Shown: positions 8,831 to 17,899, numbered from the stretch's first letter. The stretch is 64,000 bases of DNA from IOR16 sp963521065 (GCA_963521065.1 CAUQTI010000013.1:33125-97124), one strand, 5' to 3'. Notes: generated by a model not told the origin, from the letters alone. Numbers and translations: made by a program.

Positions 8831-9967
8831 ATGAGTTTTGGATTTAGTTTTGTGCTGCCTTTCATGACGGCCTTCTTAGTCTCGTTGCTTTGCACTCCTT
8901 TGGCAATTAAGATTGCTCCCAAAATAGGGGCGGTTGATATACCGAAGGATGCGAGGCGCATGCATACGAAGCCGATGCCGCGCTTTGGGGGGATTGCTAT
9001 TTTTTTAGGAAGTATAGCGGCACTGTTTGTGTCGGTGTATGCGGCATTGCCTGCAATTGCACAATATCTTCCGGAGGGCGAGCCAGTTGAAAAGATATTT
9101 GGGTTATTAATCGGAGGGACGTTAATTTACATCGTAGGAGTCGTTGACGATTTAAAAGGATTACCGCCGAAGGTGAAGTTTTTACTTCAAATTGCCTGTG
9201 CATGCGTGGTCTTTGCTTATGGAATACGCATTTCATTTGTGACAAATCACTTTGGAGCCGGTCACGGGTATCTTCCGTTTGCCGTCAGCTTCATTATTAC
9301 TATTTTGTGGATTGTGGGAATTACAAACACCATTAACCTTATCGATGGGTTGGACGGGCTTGCGGCGGGAGTCGCTGCCGTTGCATCGTTTGCGATTGCC
9401 TACACTGCATATATTCACGGAATGTATACTGTTACGATGGCAATGCTTGCATGCGCGGGAGGTGCTTTAGGCTTCCTGCCATTTAACTTCCATCCCGCTA
9501 AAATTTTTATGGGCGATGCAGGCTCCTTATTTTTAGGCTTTATGCTGGCATCGGTATCCATTATCGGGCCGGTAAAAGGCGCCGCTATTTTAGCGACAAT
9601 CGTTCCTGTTCTGGTACTGGGTGTACCGATTTTTGATACTGCCTTTGCAATTTTTCGGCGTATTGTAAATAAGAGGCCGATTATGGAGGCCGATAAAGGT
9701 CATTTGCACCATCGGCTTATGGCCGCGGGTATGGGGCAGCGGCGTTCGGTGCTTACGCTGTACGGAATCAGTGCGGTAATGGGTGTGGCAGCAATTCTTT
9801 TCAGCAGAGATTTATTTTTAGAATCGGCAGGGCTGTTTCTAATTGCAGGAAACTTTATTTATATCTTTTTAACAGATGCAAAGAGCGCAATTCCGCAGTT
9901 GAAGGCAGAAAGCGCACAAAAGCCAGAGAACAAAGGAAGTAAGAAACGCAAGAAAAAGAAAAAGTAA
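8831..9967 (+). CDS. Undecaprenyl-phosphate GlcNAc-1-phosphate transferase (TagO/WecA type)
   Basis: A 378-residue polytopic membrane enzyme of the MraY/WecA superfamily. It has the catalytic aspartates Asp106-Asp107 (VVDDLKG), the NLIDGLDGLAAG loop (169-180), FMGDAGSLFLG (226-236) and the HLHHRL motif near residue 293, which marks WecA/TagO rather than MraY. It would load UDP-GlcNAc-derived phosphosugar onto undecaprenyl phosphate to start wall polysaccharide or teichoic acid synthesis. The C-terminus ends in a lysine-rich tail. The following gene is a UDP-GlcNAc 2-epimerase, consistent with a ManNAc-containing polymer. Confidence 0.9.
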   Translation: MSFGFSFVLPFMTAFLVSLLCTPLAIKIAPKIGAVDIPKDARRMHTKPMPRFGGIAIFLGSIAALFVSVYAALPAIAQYLPEGEPVEKIFGLLIGGTLIYIVGVVDDLKGLPPKVKFLLQIACACVVFAYGIRISFVTNHFGAGHGYLPFAVSFIITILWIVGITNTINLIDGLDGLAAGVAAVASFAIAYTAYIHGMYTVTMAMLACAGGALGFLPFNFHPAKIFMGDAGSLFLGFMLASVSIIGPVKGAAILATIVPVLVLGVPIFDTAFAIFRRIVNKRPIMEADKGHLHHRLMAAGMGQRRSVLTLYGISAVMGVAAILFSRDLFLESAGLFLIAGNFIYIFLTDAKSAIPQLKAESAQKPENKGSKKRKKKKK

Positions 9968-10003
9968 GAAATGAATGTAGGCATTGAGAAAGAAGGGGAA
10001 AAA

Positions 10004-11128
10004 ATGAAAATAATGACTGTATTCGGGACAAGGCCGGAGGCCATTAAGATGGCACCGCTTGTAAGGAAGCTGCAAGATGATCCTGAGATTGATTCCGTTC
10101 TGTGTGTGACAGCACAGCATCGAGAGATGCTAGACCAGGTACTATCCTTGTTCGAGCTTGTTCCTGATTACGATTTGAATATTATGAAGCCAAATCAAAC
10201 CATTAGCATGATTACCGCAAATGTATTACAAGGTATGGAAGAGGTTCTGAAAAAAGAAAAACCAGACATGATTTTGGTGCACGGAGATACCTCGACGACT
10301 TTTGTAGCAGCGCTTGCAGCATTTTATCAGCAAGTTAAGGTGGGACATGTGGAAGCGGGATTGCGCACCTATGATAAGTATTCTCCGTATCCGGAAGAAA
10401 TGAACCGAGTGTTAACCGGACATCTCGCAGACCTGCACTTTGCGCCTACACCACGAAATGTGGATAACCTTCGGAGAGAAAATATTTCCGAAGATAAAAT
10501 TGTAATTACGGGAAATACCGTAATTGATGCATTGCTTCAAGTTGCGGGAAAGCCGTATGAATTTGAAGAAGAAACATTAAAAAATCTGGATTTTGAAAAA
10601 AAGAGAATCATAACTGTCACATGCCATCGCAGAGAAAATCTGGGAGAAAATATGATTCACATTTTTAAAGCGATTCGGGATATCGCTGATGAATTTGAAG
10701 ATGTGGAAGTGGTTTACCCCGTTCACATGAACCCAAAAGTTAGAGAAACTGCAAAATTAGTGTTCGGTGATTCTGAAAAGGTACATTTAATTGAACCGTT
10801 GCAGTATCAGCCGTTTGTAAATTTGATGGCAAAATCTTATCTTTTGATTACAGATTCCGGCGGGATGCAGGAGGAAGCACCGTCTTTAGGAAAGCCAGTT
10901 TTGGTTGTGAGAAAAGAGACCGAACGGCCGGAAGCACTGGAAGCAGGGACCGTAAAGCTTGCGGGCGTAAGTCAGGATACCATTTACTCCATGACAAAGG
11001 AGTTATTGGAAAACAAAGAAGCTTATGAGAGTATGGCACAGTCAACCAACCCGTATGGAGACGGAAATGCCTGTGAACACATTGTAGATGCACTGAAAGA
11101 ATATTTTAGTAAAGAAACGAGGGAATAA
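10004..11128 (+). CDS. wecB: UDP-N-acetylglucosamine 2-epimerase (non-hydrolysing)
   Basis: A 374-residue cytosolic enzyme interconverting UDP-GlcNAc and UDP-ManNAc. Motifs include FGTRPEAIKMAPLV at the N-terminus, HGDTSTTF, GHVEAGLRT, TCHRRENLG and DSGGMQEEAPSLGKPVL. An in-frame ATG at 9971 would add 11 residues, but AGAAGGGG lies just before the ATG at 10004 and the family starts with MK-(I/V)-xxVFGTRPE, so I use 10004. It partners with the upstream TagO/WecA-type transferase in surface polysaccharide synthesis. Confidence 0.95.
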   Translation: MKIMTVFGTRPEAIKMAPLVRKLQDDPEIDSVLCVTAQHREMLDQVLSLFELVPDYDLNIMKPNQTISMITANVLQGMEEVLKKEKPDMILVHGDTSTTFVAALAAFYQQVKVGHVEAGLRTYDKYSPYPEEMNRVLTGHLADLHFAPTPRNVDNLRRENISEDKIVITGNTVIDALLQVAGKPYEFEEETLKNLDFEKKRIITVTCHRRENLGENMIHIFKAIRDIADEFEDVEVVYPVHMNPKVRETAKLVFGDSEKVHLIEPLQYQPFVNLMAKSYLLITDSGGMQEEAPSLGKPVLVVRKETERPEALEAGTVKLAGVSQDTIYSMTKELLENKEAYESMAQSTNPYGDGNACEHIVDALKEYFSKETRE

Positions 11129-11154
11129 AGCTCGTTTAAAAAGAAAGAGGGAGT

Positions 11155-12525
11155 ATGGGAAACGAGCGTGAAATTGTAATTAACCGCAAACAGCTCTACC
11201 GCAGTTTGGTAGTAGTGGCTCTGCCGATTGCGCTGCAAAGTTTGATTGCATCCTCCTTAAGCTTAGTAGATAATTTGATGATTGGCAGCCTGGGAGAGTC
11301 ATCCTTAGCTGCGAGCGGATTGGCTACACAGCTTTTCTTCATCCAGTGGATGATTCTCTTTGGTTTTACCAGTGGTTGTTCGACGTTTATGGCACAATTT
11401 TGGGGTACCCAGAATTTAAAACAGATTCGAAAAGTAATTGGATTTGCAATTACCGTATGCTCAGGCATTGGAATTTTATTTTTTTGTGCCGCTTCCTTTT
11501 TTCCGGAGCGTGTGCTTCATATTTTTACAGACATACCGGAGGCCGTTGAAATTGGTTCACAGTATATGCGTACCGGTGCCCTTTGTTTCCTTTGTGTCAG
11601 TATCACGGTACCGTTCACTACGGCCCTGCGCGCAACACAGCAGACCAGTATACCGCTAAAAATTAGCAGCATGGCGTTTGCAGTCAATACTTTTTTAAAT
11701 TACACATTTATCTTTGGAAATTTTGGAGCGCCTGCACTCGGTGTCTCCGGAGCTGCACTTGCGACTGTGATTTCAAGGCTTCTGGAATTGGCGTCGCTTT
11801 TGATTGTCATCTTTGCAAAGAAGAATATCCTGTGCGGCACATTTCGGGATTTCTTTGGCTGGGAACGTAATTTCATATCTCGTATTTTGAATAATGCGGT
11901 GCCGACTACATTAAATGAAGCGCTTTGGGGAATGGGTACGGCGGCATATAACGCGATTTATGGCCATATGGGGATTACGGAGTTTGCTTCAATTCAAGCA
12001 AGTACGACGATTAACAGTATGTTTGTTTTGGCTATTTTCAGTTTGGGAGACGCTTTATTGATTTTAGTGGGTCAGCATTTGGGAAAGGGCGAGTTGGAGT
12101 ATGCATACCAATTGGCGAAAAAAATATTAAAAATAGGGGTTCTGATTGGTGCCATCGCAGGTCTTTTGCTCGTTCTTACAGCCCCCTCCATTGTACAGTT
12201 TTTTGAGTTCACAAAAGACGGTCGATTTTACACCATAAATATTCTGCGCATTTACGGAATCTTCATGATAATAAAACTCTTTAATGGTATGAATATTACA
12301 GGGACACTGCGTGCAGGCGGTGACACAAAGTATGCGATGGGAGCAGAACTGTGTACGATGTGGCTGATTGGAGTTCCCATTGTGTATCTGGGAGCACTCG
12401 TTTGGAAGCTGCCGATTTATGTGGTTGTTCTTATGGTGCAGTTAGAGGAATCGACAAAATTTTTACTTTGTATGAAGCGGTTTTTATCTAAAAAATGGGT
12501 GAAAAATGTAATTCATGAGATATAG
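11155..12525 (+). CDS. MATE-family multidrug/cation antiporter
   Basis: A 456-residue, roughly 12-helix membrane protein. Two homologous halves are visible. The N-terminal PIALQSLIASSLSLVDNLMIG and the central NNAVPTTLNEALWGMGTAAYNAIYG correspond to the repeated MATE helix-1 motifs. It would export drugs or metabolites using a Na+ or H+ gradient; the substrate cannot be predicted. AAGAGGGAG precedes the ATG. The gene closes a transcription unit ending in a strong terminator. Confidence 0.9.
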   Translation: MGNEREIVINRKQLYRSLVVVALPIALQSLIASSLSLVDNLMIGSLGESSLAASGLATQLFFIQWMILFGFTSGCSTFMAQFWGTQNLKQIRKVIGFAITVCSGIGILFFCAASFFPERVLHIFTDIPEAVEIGSQYMRTGALCFLCVSITVPFTTALRATQQTSIPLKISSMAFAVNTFLNYTFIFGNFGAPALGVSGAALATVISRLLELASLLIVIFAKKNILCGTFRDFFGWERNFISRILNNAVPTTLNEALWGMGTAAYNAIYGHMGITEFASIQASTTINSMFVLAIFSLGDALLILVGQHLGKGELEYAYQLAKKILKIGVLIGAIAGLLLVLTAPSIVQFFEFTKDGRFYTINILRIYGIFMIIKLFNGMNITGTLRAGGDTKYAMGAELCTMWLIGVPIVYLGALVWKLPIYVVVLMVQLEESTKFLLCMKRFLSKKWVKNVIHEI

Positions 12526-12565
12526 AAAAGGCAAGCTGTGAGAGTGCAGCTTGCCTTTTTAAACG
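12526..12565 (+). terminator. Rho-independent terminator after the MATE gene
   Basis: AAAAGGCAAGCTG pairs with CAGCTTGCCTTTTT around an 8-base loop, followed by a U-tract. It begins directly after the MATE stop codon and separates that unit from the zinc regulon. Confidence 0.9.
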
Positions 12566-12596
12566 AATATAGATAAAAATTGATGATTTAACAGCA

Positions 12597-12626
12597 TTGA
12601 CAGTGTTTCATTTCTCGTGTTAAACT
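12597..12626 (+). promoter_or_regulatory. Promoter of the zur-znu operon
   Basis: TTGACA (12597-12602), 18 bases, TAAACT (12621-12626). The perfect -35 and the operator immediately downstream support this assignment. The transcription start would fall inside the Fur-type box. Confidence 0.55.
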
Positions 12627-12640
12627 GAAAATGATTTTCA
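12626..12640. promoter_or_regulatory. Fur/Zur-type operator, perfect 7-1-7 inverted repeat
   Basis: TGAAAAT-G-ATTTTCA is a perfect 15-bp palindrome with the 7-1-7 geometry of Fur-family boxes. It overlaps the -10/start region of the operon that begins with a Fur-family gene and continues with a zinc transporter. Repression by the encoded regulator under zinc-replete conditions is the simplest reading. Confidence 0.8.
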
Positions 12641-12659
12641 AATTAAGAAGGGCACCAAT

Positions 12660-13076
12660 ATGAAAAAAATAAGCTATCAAACGCGCCAGAAGAAAGCAAT
12701 TCTTGATTATTTAAAGTCAACGAGAGGCCGACATGTTACGATTCATGATATTTCAAAGCATTTGGAAGACGCTAAAACACCAGTGGGGATGACAACAGTA
12801 TACCGTTACATGGACGCATTGGTAAACGAAGGCTTTGTAAAGAAGTATTTGTTCGACGGATTGACTGGGGCTTGCTTTCAATATATAGACGAGGCACTTT
12901 CTGACGATTCCGCGACCTTTCATTTTAAATGTGAAGTTTGCGGAACGCTGATTCATTTCCAATGCAGGCAATTGGAGTCTTTGCAAGAACATATGATGCA
13001 ATCCCATCAATTTGATATTAATTCAGGCAAGACTGTATTTTATGGGCAATGTGCGCATTGCAGAGAGAACGTATAA
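12660..13076 (+). CDS. zur: Fur-family metalloregulator, probably zinc-responsive Zur
   Basis: A 138-residue repressor. A winged-helix DNA-binding region (about 10-75, TTVYRYMDALVNEGFVKKY) is followed by a metal-binding dimer domain with two CxxC pairs, Cys91/Cys94 (CEVCG) and Cys131/Cys134 (CAHC), the structural zinc site. The DNA-binding motif alone does not separate Fur, Zur and PerR. The assignment to Zur rests on its being first in an operon with znuA, znuC and znuB behind a Fur-type box, implying autoregulation. Confidence 0.85.
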   Translation: MKKISYQTRQKKAILDYLKSTRGRHVTIHDISKHLEDAKTPVGMTTVYRYMDALVNEGFVKKYLFDGLTGACFQYIDEALSDDSATFHFKCEVCGTLIHFQCRQLESLQEHMMQSHQFDINSGKTVFYGQCAHCRENV

Positions 13077-13109
13077 ACAAAGAGTTAAGGCGAGAAGGAG
13101 GCAGTTGCT

Positions 13110-13421
13110 ATGTATGATGTCCGTCAGATGAAAAAAAAACAAAGACTTGCATTTTTGCTTTGCTGCTGCGTCATTTTCGTAACTGCGTTTTCTTTTGCTT
13201 ATATCGTTCAGGAGCTAGACCACGACTGTGCTGGCACAAATTGTACAGTTTGTGATCAGATTCACCAAGTGGAATCTGCATATCAGCAGTTGCTTTCCGA
13301 TGGTTTTTCTGTGTTTTTTATAACACTTCTTTTTATTTCTTATCTAATAAAATTTACGACATCTATTTTTTCTTATGTCTTTAAGACACCGGTTTCTTTA
13401 AAAGTGAAGATGAACAATTAA
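13110..13421 (+). CDS. Small membrane protein of the zinc operon, unknown function
   Basis: A 103-residue protein that I do not recognise. A basic N-terminus and helix (about 14-33) are followed by a short extracytoplasmic segment with HDCAGTNCTVC (38-48), rich in possible metal ligands. A second hydrophobic helix is at about 68-90. A good AGAAGGAGG site precedes the ATG. Its position between zur and znuA and the His/Cys cluster suggest a role in zinc sensing or delivery, but that is inference. It could also be a simple structural membrane protein. Confidence 0.7.
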   Translation: MYDVRQMKKKQRLAFLLCCCVIFVTAFSFAYIVQELDHDCAGTNCTVCDQIHQVESAYQQLLSDGFSVFFITLLFISYLIKFTTSIFSYVFKTPVSLKVKMNN

Positions 13422-13499
13422 ATTTTTTCTTTGTATTTGTAAAGGGGTCAACACCCTTCTATTGTTATGTGTAAAAGAAAGAATTTTGGGGGTTTTAAT

Positions 13500-14537
13500 A
13501 TGAAATTTTACTTAAAACAGCACGTTGTGCTGGTAGTTATTTTTGTTTTTTTTCTTTTATCCTTCTCCGGCTGCGGAAAAACGGATAAAGAGGTACCGGA
13601 AGGAGAAAGTAACAACCTAAGCATCGTTACTACAATTTTTCCGCAGTATGATTTTGCAAAGCAGATTTCGGGAGGCAAAGCGGATGTAGCTATGCTGTTA
13701 AAGCCCGGTGCAGAAAGCCATTCCTACGAGCCGACTCCACAGGATATAAAAACCATACAAAACGCCGATTTGTTTATTTATGTTGGCGGTGAAAACGATG
13801 TATGGGTTGAGGATATACTGGATTCAATGAAAGAAAAGAAACCGAAGACGCTAAAGCTCTTAGACTGCGTTTCAACCGTAGAGGAAGAAATTGTAGAAGG
13901 GATGGAGCACGAGCATGAGGATGCGCACGATACAGATGTGAATGAGAGCGAAGAGGGTGAGCATGACCATGAGGCAGAATTAGAGGAGAGTGACCATGAG
14001 CATGAGGGCGAAGTGGATGAACATGTTTGGACTTCTCCGAAGAACGTAATAAAGATTGCTGAGAAAATCACAGAAGCCATGAGTGAGGCGGATTCAGAAA
14101 ATGCGGCATTTTATTCGGAAAATAGTGCAGAGTATACAAAGCAGCTTGAAACACTGGATGCAGAGTTTAGAGAAATCGTAAAAAACAGCAAGCGGAAAAC
14201 GATATTATTTGGTGACCGTTTCCCATTCCGCTATTTGGCAGAAGAATATGGGCTAGAATATCATGCCGCATTTTCGGGCTGTGCAACCGATACGGAAGCA
14301 AGTGCGGCAACCGTCGCTTTTTTAATTGATAAAGTAAAAGAGGAGAAGCTTCCTGTTGTCTTTACGATTGAATTTTCCAATGGAAAAATTGCGGACTCCA
14401 TATGCACAGCAACAGGGGCGAAGAAACTGATGTTACATTCCTGCCATAACTTAAGCAAGGAAGAGATTGAAAACGGAGAAAGCTACCTTTCGCTGATGGC
14501 GAAGAATGCAGAGAATTTGAAGGAGGCACTAAACTGA
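13500..14537 (+). CDS. znuA: Zinc ABC transporter substrate-binding lipoprotein (ZnuA/AdcA-like)
   Basis: A 345-residue cluster A-I metal-binding protein. A hydrophobic signal ends in LSFSGC with lipidated Cys25. The mature protein begins IVTTIFPQYDFAKQISGGKADV, has the AESHSYEPTP metal-ligand motif and a long His/Asp/Glu-rich loop (about 133-180, many HEHE and HDHE units) typical of zinc carriers. The frame opens at 13467, but GGGGG just before the ATG at 13500 and the signal peptide decide for 13500. It passes zinc to ZnuB/ZnuC encoded directly downstream (1-base gap to znuC). Confidence 0.93.
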   Translation: MKFYLKQHVVLVVIFVFFLLSFSGCGKTDKEVPEGESNNLSIVTTIFPQYDFAKQISGGKADVAMLLKPGAESHSYEPTPQDIKTIQNADLFIYVGGENDVWVEDILDSMKEKKPKTLKLLDCVSTVEEEIVEGMEHEHEDAHDTDVNESEEGEHDHEAELEESDHEHEGEVDEHVWTSPKNVIKIAEKITEAMSEADSENAAFYSENSAEYTKQLETLDAEFREIVKNSKRKTILFGDRFPFRYLAEEYGLEYHAAFSGCATDTEASAATVAFLIDKVKEEKLPVVFTIEFSNGKIADSICTATGAKKLMLHSCHNLSKEEIENGESYLSLMAKNAENLKEALN

Positions 14538-14538
14538 T

Positions 14539-15249
14539 ATGGCATTGATTACTTGTAAGAATGCCGTCTTTACCTATGACGGAAAAATTGCAGCAGAAAA
14601 CCTTGATTTTGTGATACAAAGCGGAGACTATCTTTGTATCGTAGGGGAAAACGGAGAAGGAAAAAGTACCTTAATAAAGGGCTTGCTTCGCTTGAAAAAA
14701 CCAGTTGAAGGAGAAATTTTTACGGGAGACGGCCTTGCAATGAATCAAATTGGGTACCTGCCTCAGCAAAATAAGGTACAGAAGGATTTTCCGGCGAGTG
14801 TCGGTGAAGTGGTTTTATCAGGGTGCCTTAATGGGCTGGGGTTTCAACCCTTTTACACAAAGCGGCAAAAAGGAATTGTAGAAGAAAATATGGAACGTTT
14901 AGGCATTCTTTCCTTAAGAAAGCGATGCTACAGAGAGCTTTCCGGAGGGCAGCAGCAGCGCGTTCTCTTAGCAAGGGCACTTTGTGCGACGAAAAAAATG
15001 CTTTTACTCGACGAGCCGGCCGCAGGACTTGACCCGCTTATGACCAATGAGCTTTATCGTATGATTGAAAAAATTAATAAGGAGCTTCAAATTACGGTCG
15101 TTATGGTCTCACACGACATTCCGTGCGCAGTGAAATACGCCGATCATATTCTGCACCTGCAGAGAGAACAGCTTTTCTTCGGGACACTGGATGAATATTT
15201 GAAAAGTGAAGTGGGGCACCGGTTCACCAGAGGAGGAAAAGATGCTTAA
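14539..15249 (+). CDS. znuC: Zinc ABC transporter ATPase
   Basis: A 236-residue ABC ATPase. Walker A is GENGEGKST, the signature LSGGQQQRVLLARAL and Walker B LLLDEPAAGLDP, followed by the H-loop MVSHDI. It starts 1 base after znuA and its last 8 bases overlap znuB, so the three transporter genes are translationally coupled. Confidence 0.93.
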   Translation: MALITCKNAVFTYDGKIAAENLDFVIQSGDYLCIVGENGEGKSTLIKGLLRLKKPVEGEIFTGDGLAMNQIGYLPQQNKVQKDFPASVGEVVLSGCLNGLGFQPFYTKRQKGIVEENMERLGILSLRKRCYRELSGGQQQRVLLARALCATKKMLLLDEPAAGLDPLMTNELYRMIEKINKELQITVVMVSHDIPCAVKYADHILHLQREQLFFGTLDEYLKSEVGHRFTRGGKDA

Positions 15250-16072
15250 TTTAATGCAAGAAATGTTTTCTTATTCCTTCATGGTCAGGGCTGCAGTGGT
15301 GGGAATCCTCGTTTCCTTATGCTCTTCCCTTCTAGGAGTCAGTATGGTCTTGAAACGTTATTCTATGATCGGGGACGGCCTTTCTCACGTTGCTTTTGGA
15401 GCGCTTGCGGTTGCGACTGCGCTCAATGCAGCGCCGCTTGTAATTTCCATACCTGTCGTAATTCTCGCTGCTTTTTTACTTTTGCGCATCAGTGAAAATA
15501 GCAAGATTAAAGGGGATGCAGCAATTGCTCTGATTTCTACCGGTTCTCTCGCTATTGGGGTGCTCGTCATCTCACTGACAACCGGAATGAACACGGATGT
15601 TTGCAATTATTTATTTGGCTCAATTCTGGGAGTAAATGAGAATGAGATGAAGCTGACCATTGCTCTGTCTGTGGCTGTGCTGATTGTATTTTGTTTGTTT
15701 TTTAACCGGATTTTTGCGGTGACCTTTGATGAAGCCTTTGCGCAGGCTACCGGAACGAAAGCAGGCTTCTATAATACGTTGATTGCCGTTTTGACAGCCT
15801 TGACAATTGTTTTGGGAATGCGTACGATGGGTTCACTCTTGATTTCAAGTTTAATTATTTTTCCCGCATTGACGTCTATGCGCCTTTGTAAAAACTTCAA
15901 AGCAGTGATAGTGAGCTCTGCTTGCATTTCAGTCATTTGCTTTGCCTCAGGTCTGACAATTTCTTATGTCTATGCCACGCCGACGGGAGCGAGTGTGGCC
16001 ATTTTAAACATCGTTGCATTTCTTCTCTATTCTGCAGCTGCATGGGTACTCGGAAGGAGAAGAAGGGCATGA
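15242..16072 (+). CDS. znuB: Zinc ABC transporter permease
   Basis: A 276-residue ABC-3 family permease with about eight membrane helices. GDGLSHVAFGALAVA near residue 43 and the conserved TMGSLLISSLIIFPALTS segment are typical. A longer frame starts at 15206 inside znuC, but AGGAGG lies just before the ATG at 15242 and gives a normal N-terminus. Its stop overlaps the next gene's start (ATGA). Confidence 0.92.
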   Translation: MLNLMQEMFSYSFMVRAAVVGILVSLCSSLLGVSMVLKRYSMIGDGLSHVAFGALAVATALNAAPLVISIPVVILAAFLLLRISENSKIKGDAAIALISTGSLAIGVLVISLTTGMNTDVCNYLFGSILGVNENEMKLTIALSVAVLIVFCLFFNRIFAVTFDEAFAQATGTKAGFYNTLIAVLTALTIVLGMRTMGSLLISSLIIFPALTSMRLCKNFKAVIVSSACISVICFASGLTISYVYATPTGASVAILNIVAFLLYSAAAWVLGRRRRA

Positions 16073-16548
16073 AAAAAACGGGAAGAGGAATGGTTTTCCT
16101 GCTGTTAGTTTTACTTTTATCTGGATGTGTTTCTGGGCAATCAAATGAAAAAGGAAACAGCGCCAACTTAGATATGCAGGAGAAAAAAGAAGAGGTTCTA
16201 GTGATTGGCGAAACGATGTTTTTGACACAAATTGATGATATTTATTATAATTTTGAGGGCTATGAGGATACAACAGTTGTGGTGCAGGGGATGTATACGA
16301 TGCTTTGCGATGAAGAAGGAGCGCCATTTGCTTCGGCAGTCTATCGGCGCGGACCCGGCTGCTGCGGAAATGATGGGTGGGGTGGCTTTCTTCTTAAGTA
16401 TGACGGGGAGCTGCCAAAAGAGAACGATTGGATTGAGGTGACGGGAACGCCGGAGCTGGTGGCAGACGGAGACTTTCAGGATTTGTACCTAAAGGTTACC
16501 AAGCTGGAGGTGCTGGAAGAACGCGGTGCGGAGTTCGTAAAGCAATAG
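16069..16548 (+). CDS. Lipoprotein of the zinc operon, DUF1980/TIGR03943-like
   Basis: A 159-residue lipoprotein. The signal peptide ends in LLLSGC. The mature region has a Gly-Cys-Cys segment (RRGPGCCGNDGWGG) inside what looks like an OB-fold, ending with WIEVTGTPE. This pattern recalls the C-terminal half of TIGR03943/DUF1980 proteins, which are often zinc-regulated with a DUF318 permease; no permease is present here. Start chosen at 16069 because it overlaps the znuB stop as ATGA and yields a clean signal peptide; an upstream frame start at 15922 would run through znuB. Function unknown; a zinc-scavenging role is inferred from context. Confidence 0.7.
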   Translation: MKKTGRGMVFLLLVLLLSGCVSGQSNEKGNSANLDMQEKKEEVLVIGETMFLTQIDDIYYNFEGYEDTTVVVQGMYTMLCDEEGAPFASAVYRRGPGCCGNDGWGGFLLKYDGELPKENDWIEVTGTPELVADGDFQDLYLKVTKLEVLEERGAEFVKQ

Positions 16549-16630
16549 AAATGAGAAATGAGCCGTGAAGGCTTGCGATGAAAAAGAAGGCGCGTAATAA
16601 GGAGAGCCTTGTTCATATAGAGCGGAAAAT

Positions 16631-16666
16631 AAAAGGCCACAGTTTTGAAGAGCTGTGGCTTTTTCG
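16631..16666. terminator. Bidirectional terminator between the zinc operon and buk
   Basis: AAAAGGCCACAG and CTGTGGCTTTTT form a 9-bp stem flanked by A- and U-tracts on both strands. It lies between the convergent lipoprotein and butyrate kinase genes and can serve both. Confidence 0.85.
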
Positions 16667-16669
16667 TAC

Positions 16670-17737
16670 TTAATATTCTTTTACCTCTTCTATTTTATTT
16701 AAGAAGCGTATGCCATTTTCCGCAAGGGATAGCATTTCGTTTTCTCCGGGGAATTTAAGAACGGGTGCTAAAAAGGAGATTCGATCTATGAGCCAACCGG
16801 TAAATATATCGGAATAAGCCATACTTCCGGTGAGGAGGATGGCATCCACATTACCCTTTAAAATAGTAGCGGCTCCGCCAACTTCCTTTGCGACTTGATA
16901 CGCCATTGCTTCAAAGACTTCTCTCGCATAAGCATCGCCATTTTCTGCCCGTTGCTCTACTTCAAGGCCGCTGTTAGTGCCTAAATAAGACATCAATCCG
17001 CCGCCGCCGCGCAGATGATGCATCATCTGCTCCTCAGTATAGCTTCCGCTAAAGCACATGCGCACCACTGCACCGACCGGGAGGGTGCCTGCGCGCTCGG
17101 GAGAGAAAGAACCATCCCCTTCCAAAGCATTGTTTGTATCAATCACGCGGCCTTTTTGATGCGTACCGACGGAAATGCCTCCTCCCAGATGAACGACAAC
17201 AAGGTTTAAATCCTCATAAGCCCTTCCAATTTGCTTTGCATAGCTTCTTGCAATTGCCTTGTGGTTTAAGGCGTGAAAGGTGCTGACTCTGGGCGCTTCC
17301 TTGATGCCGGAATAACGGGCGAAGCTGCATAATTCATCGGTACTAACTGTGTTTGCTGTAATGACGGGGATTTGATACTCCTGCCCCAGTTCATAAGCAA
17401 TCATGCAGCCGACATTGGATACATGCATCCCGTAAAGGCCAGATTCCATATCAGAAAGCATTTCCCGGGTAATGTAATAGATTCCACCCTCAATTGGTTT
17501 TGTACAGCCGCCGCGTGCGACGATGCAGTCAAAGGTATCCAGAGGAAAGTTGTTTTTTATTAGAAAGGATAGAATTGCCTCTTTTCGGAACCCTTTTTGA
17601 TCTGTAATTTTGGGAAATTGACGTAAGTCTTCCTGCGAATGCTGCAGTGTTTCTTTCACAATCTCATTTGTGTCTTCAAAAACAGCTACCTTCGTAGAGG
17701 TAGAACCCAGATTTAACACAAACATTTTATTCGCCAT
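16670..17737 (-). CDS. buk: Butyrate kinase
   Basis: A 355-residue acetokinase-family enzyme making butyrate and ATP from butyryl phosphate, or the reverse. Motifs are LNLGSTSTKVAVF at the N-terminus, VVVHLGGGISVG, ALEGDGSFSPERAGTLP and LTGSMAYSD. Length matches the family. A GTG at 17746 would add three residues; the ATG at 17737 fits the AGAAG site better. The usual partner gene ptb (phosphotransbutyrylase) is not adjacent, so it may act on other branched or short-chain acyl phosphates. Confidence 0.93.
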   Translation of the reverse strand: MANKMFVLNLGSTSTKVAVFEDTNEIVKETLQHSQEDLRQFPKITDQKGFRKEAILSFLIKNNFPLDTFDCIVARGGCTKPIEGGIYYITREMLSDMESGLYGMHVSNVGCMIAYELGQEYQIPVITANTVSTDELCSFARYSGIKEAPRVSTFHALNHKAIARSYAKQIGRAYEDLNLVVVHLGGGISVGTHQKGRVIDTNNALEGDGSFSPERAGTLPVGAVVRMCFSGSYTEEQMMHHLRGGGGLMSYLGTNSGLEVEQRAENGDAYAREVFEAMAYQVAKEVGGAATILKGNVDAILLTGSMAYSDIFTGWLIDRISFLAPVLKFPGENEMLSLAENGIRFLNKIEEVKEY

Positions 17738-17836
17738 GTATTTCACTTCTTTCTTTTGTAAAAATCAGATAAATATTTTCTCTGAATAGTTTATCACAAA
17801 TCGGAAGGAAGAGATGAAAAACTTTGTGAGAAAGTG

Positions 17837-17842
17837 TATAAT
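17837..17842 (+). promoter_or_regulatory. -10 box for the glycosidase gene
   Basis: A perfect TATAAT with TG directly in front. No good -35 is seen at normal spacing. The 58 bases to the start codon contain an AGGAGG site. Confidence 0.4.
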
Positions 17843-17899
17843 AAAAGAAAGCATAAAATAGAGAAGAATCGAAGAAATACTTTGTGCAGGAGGACGTCG

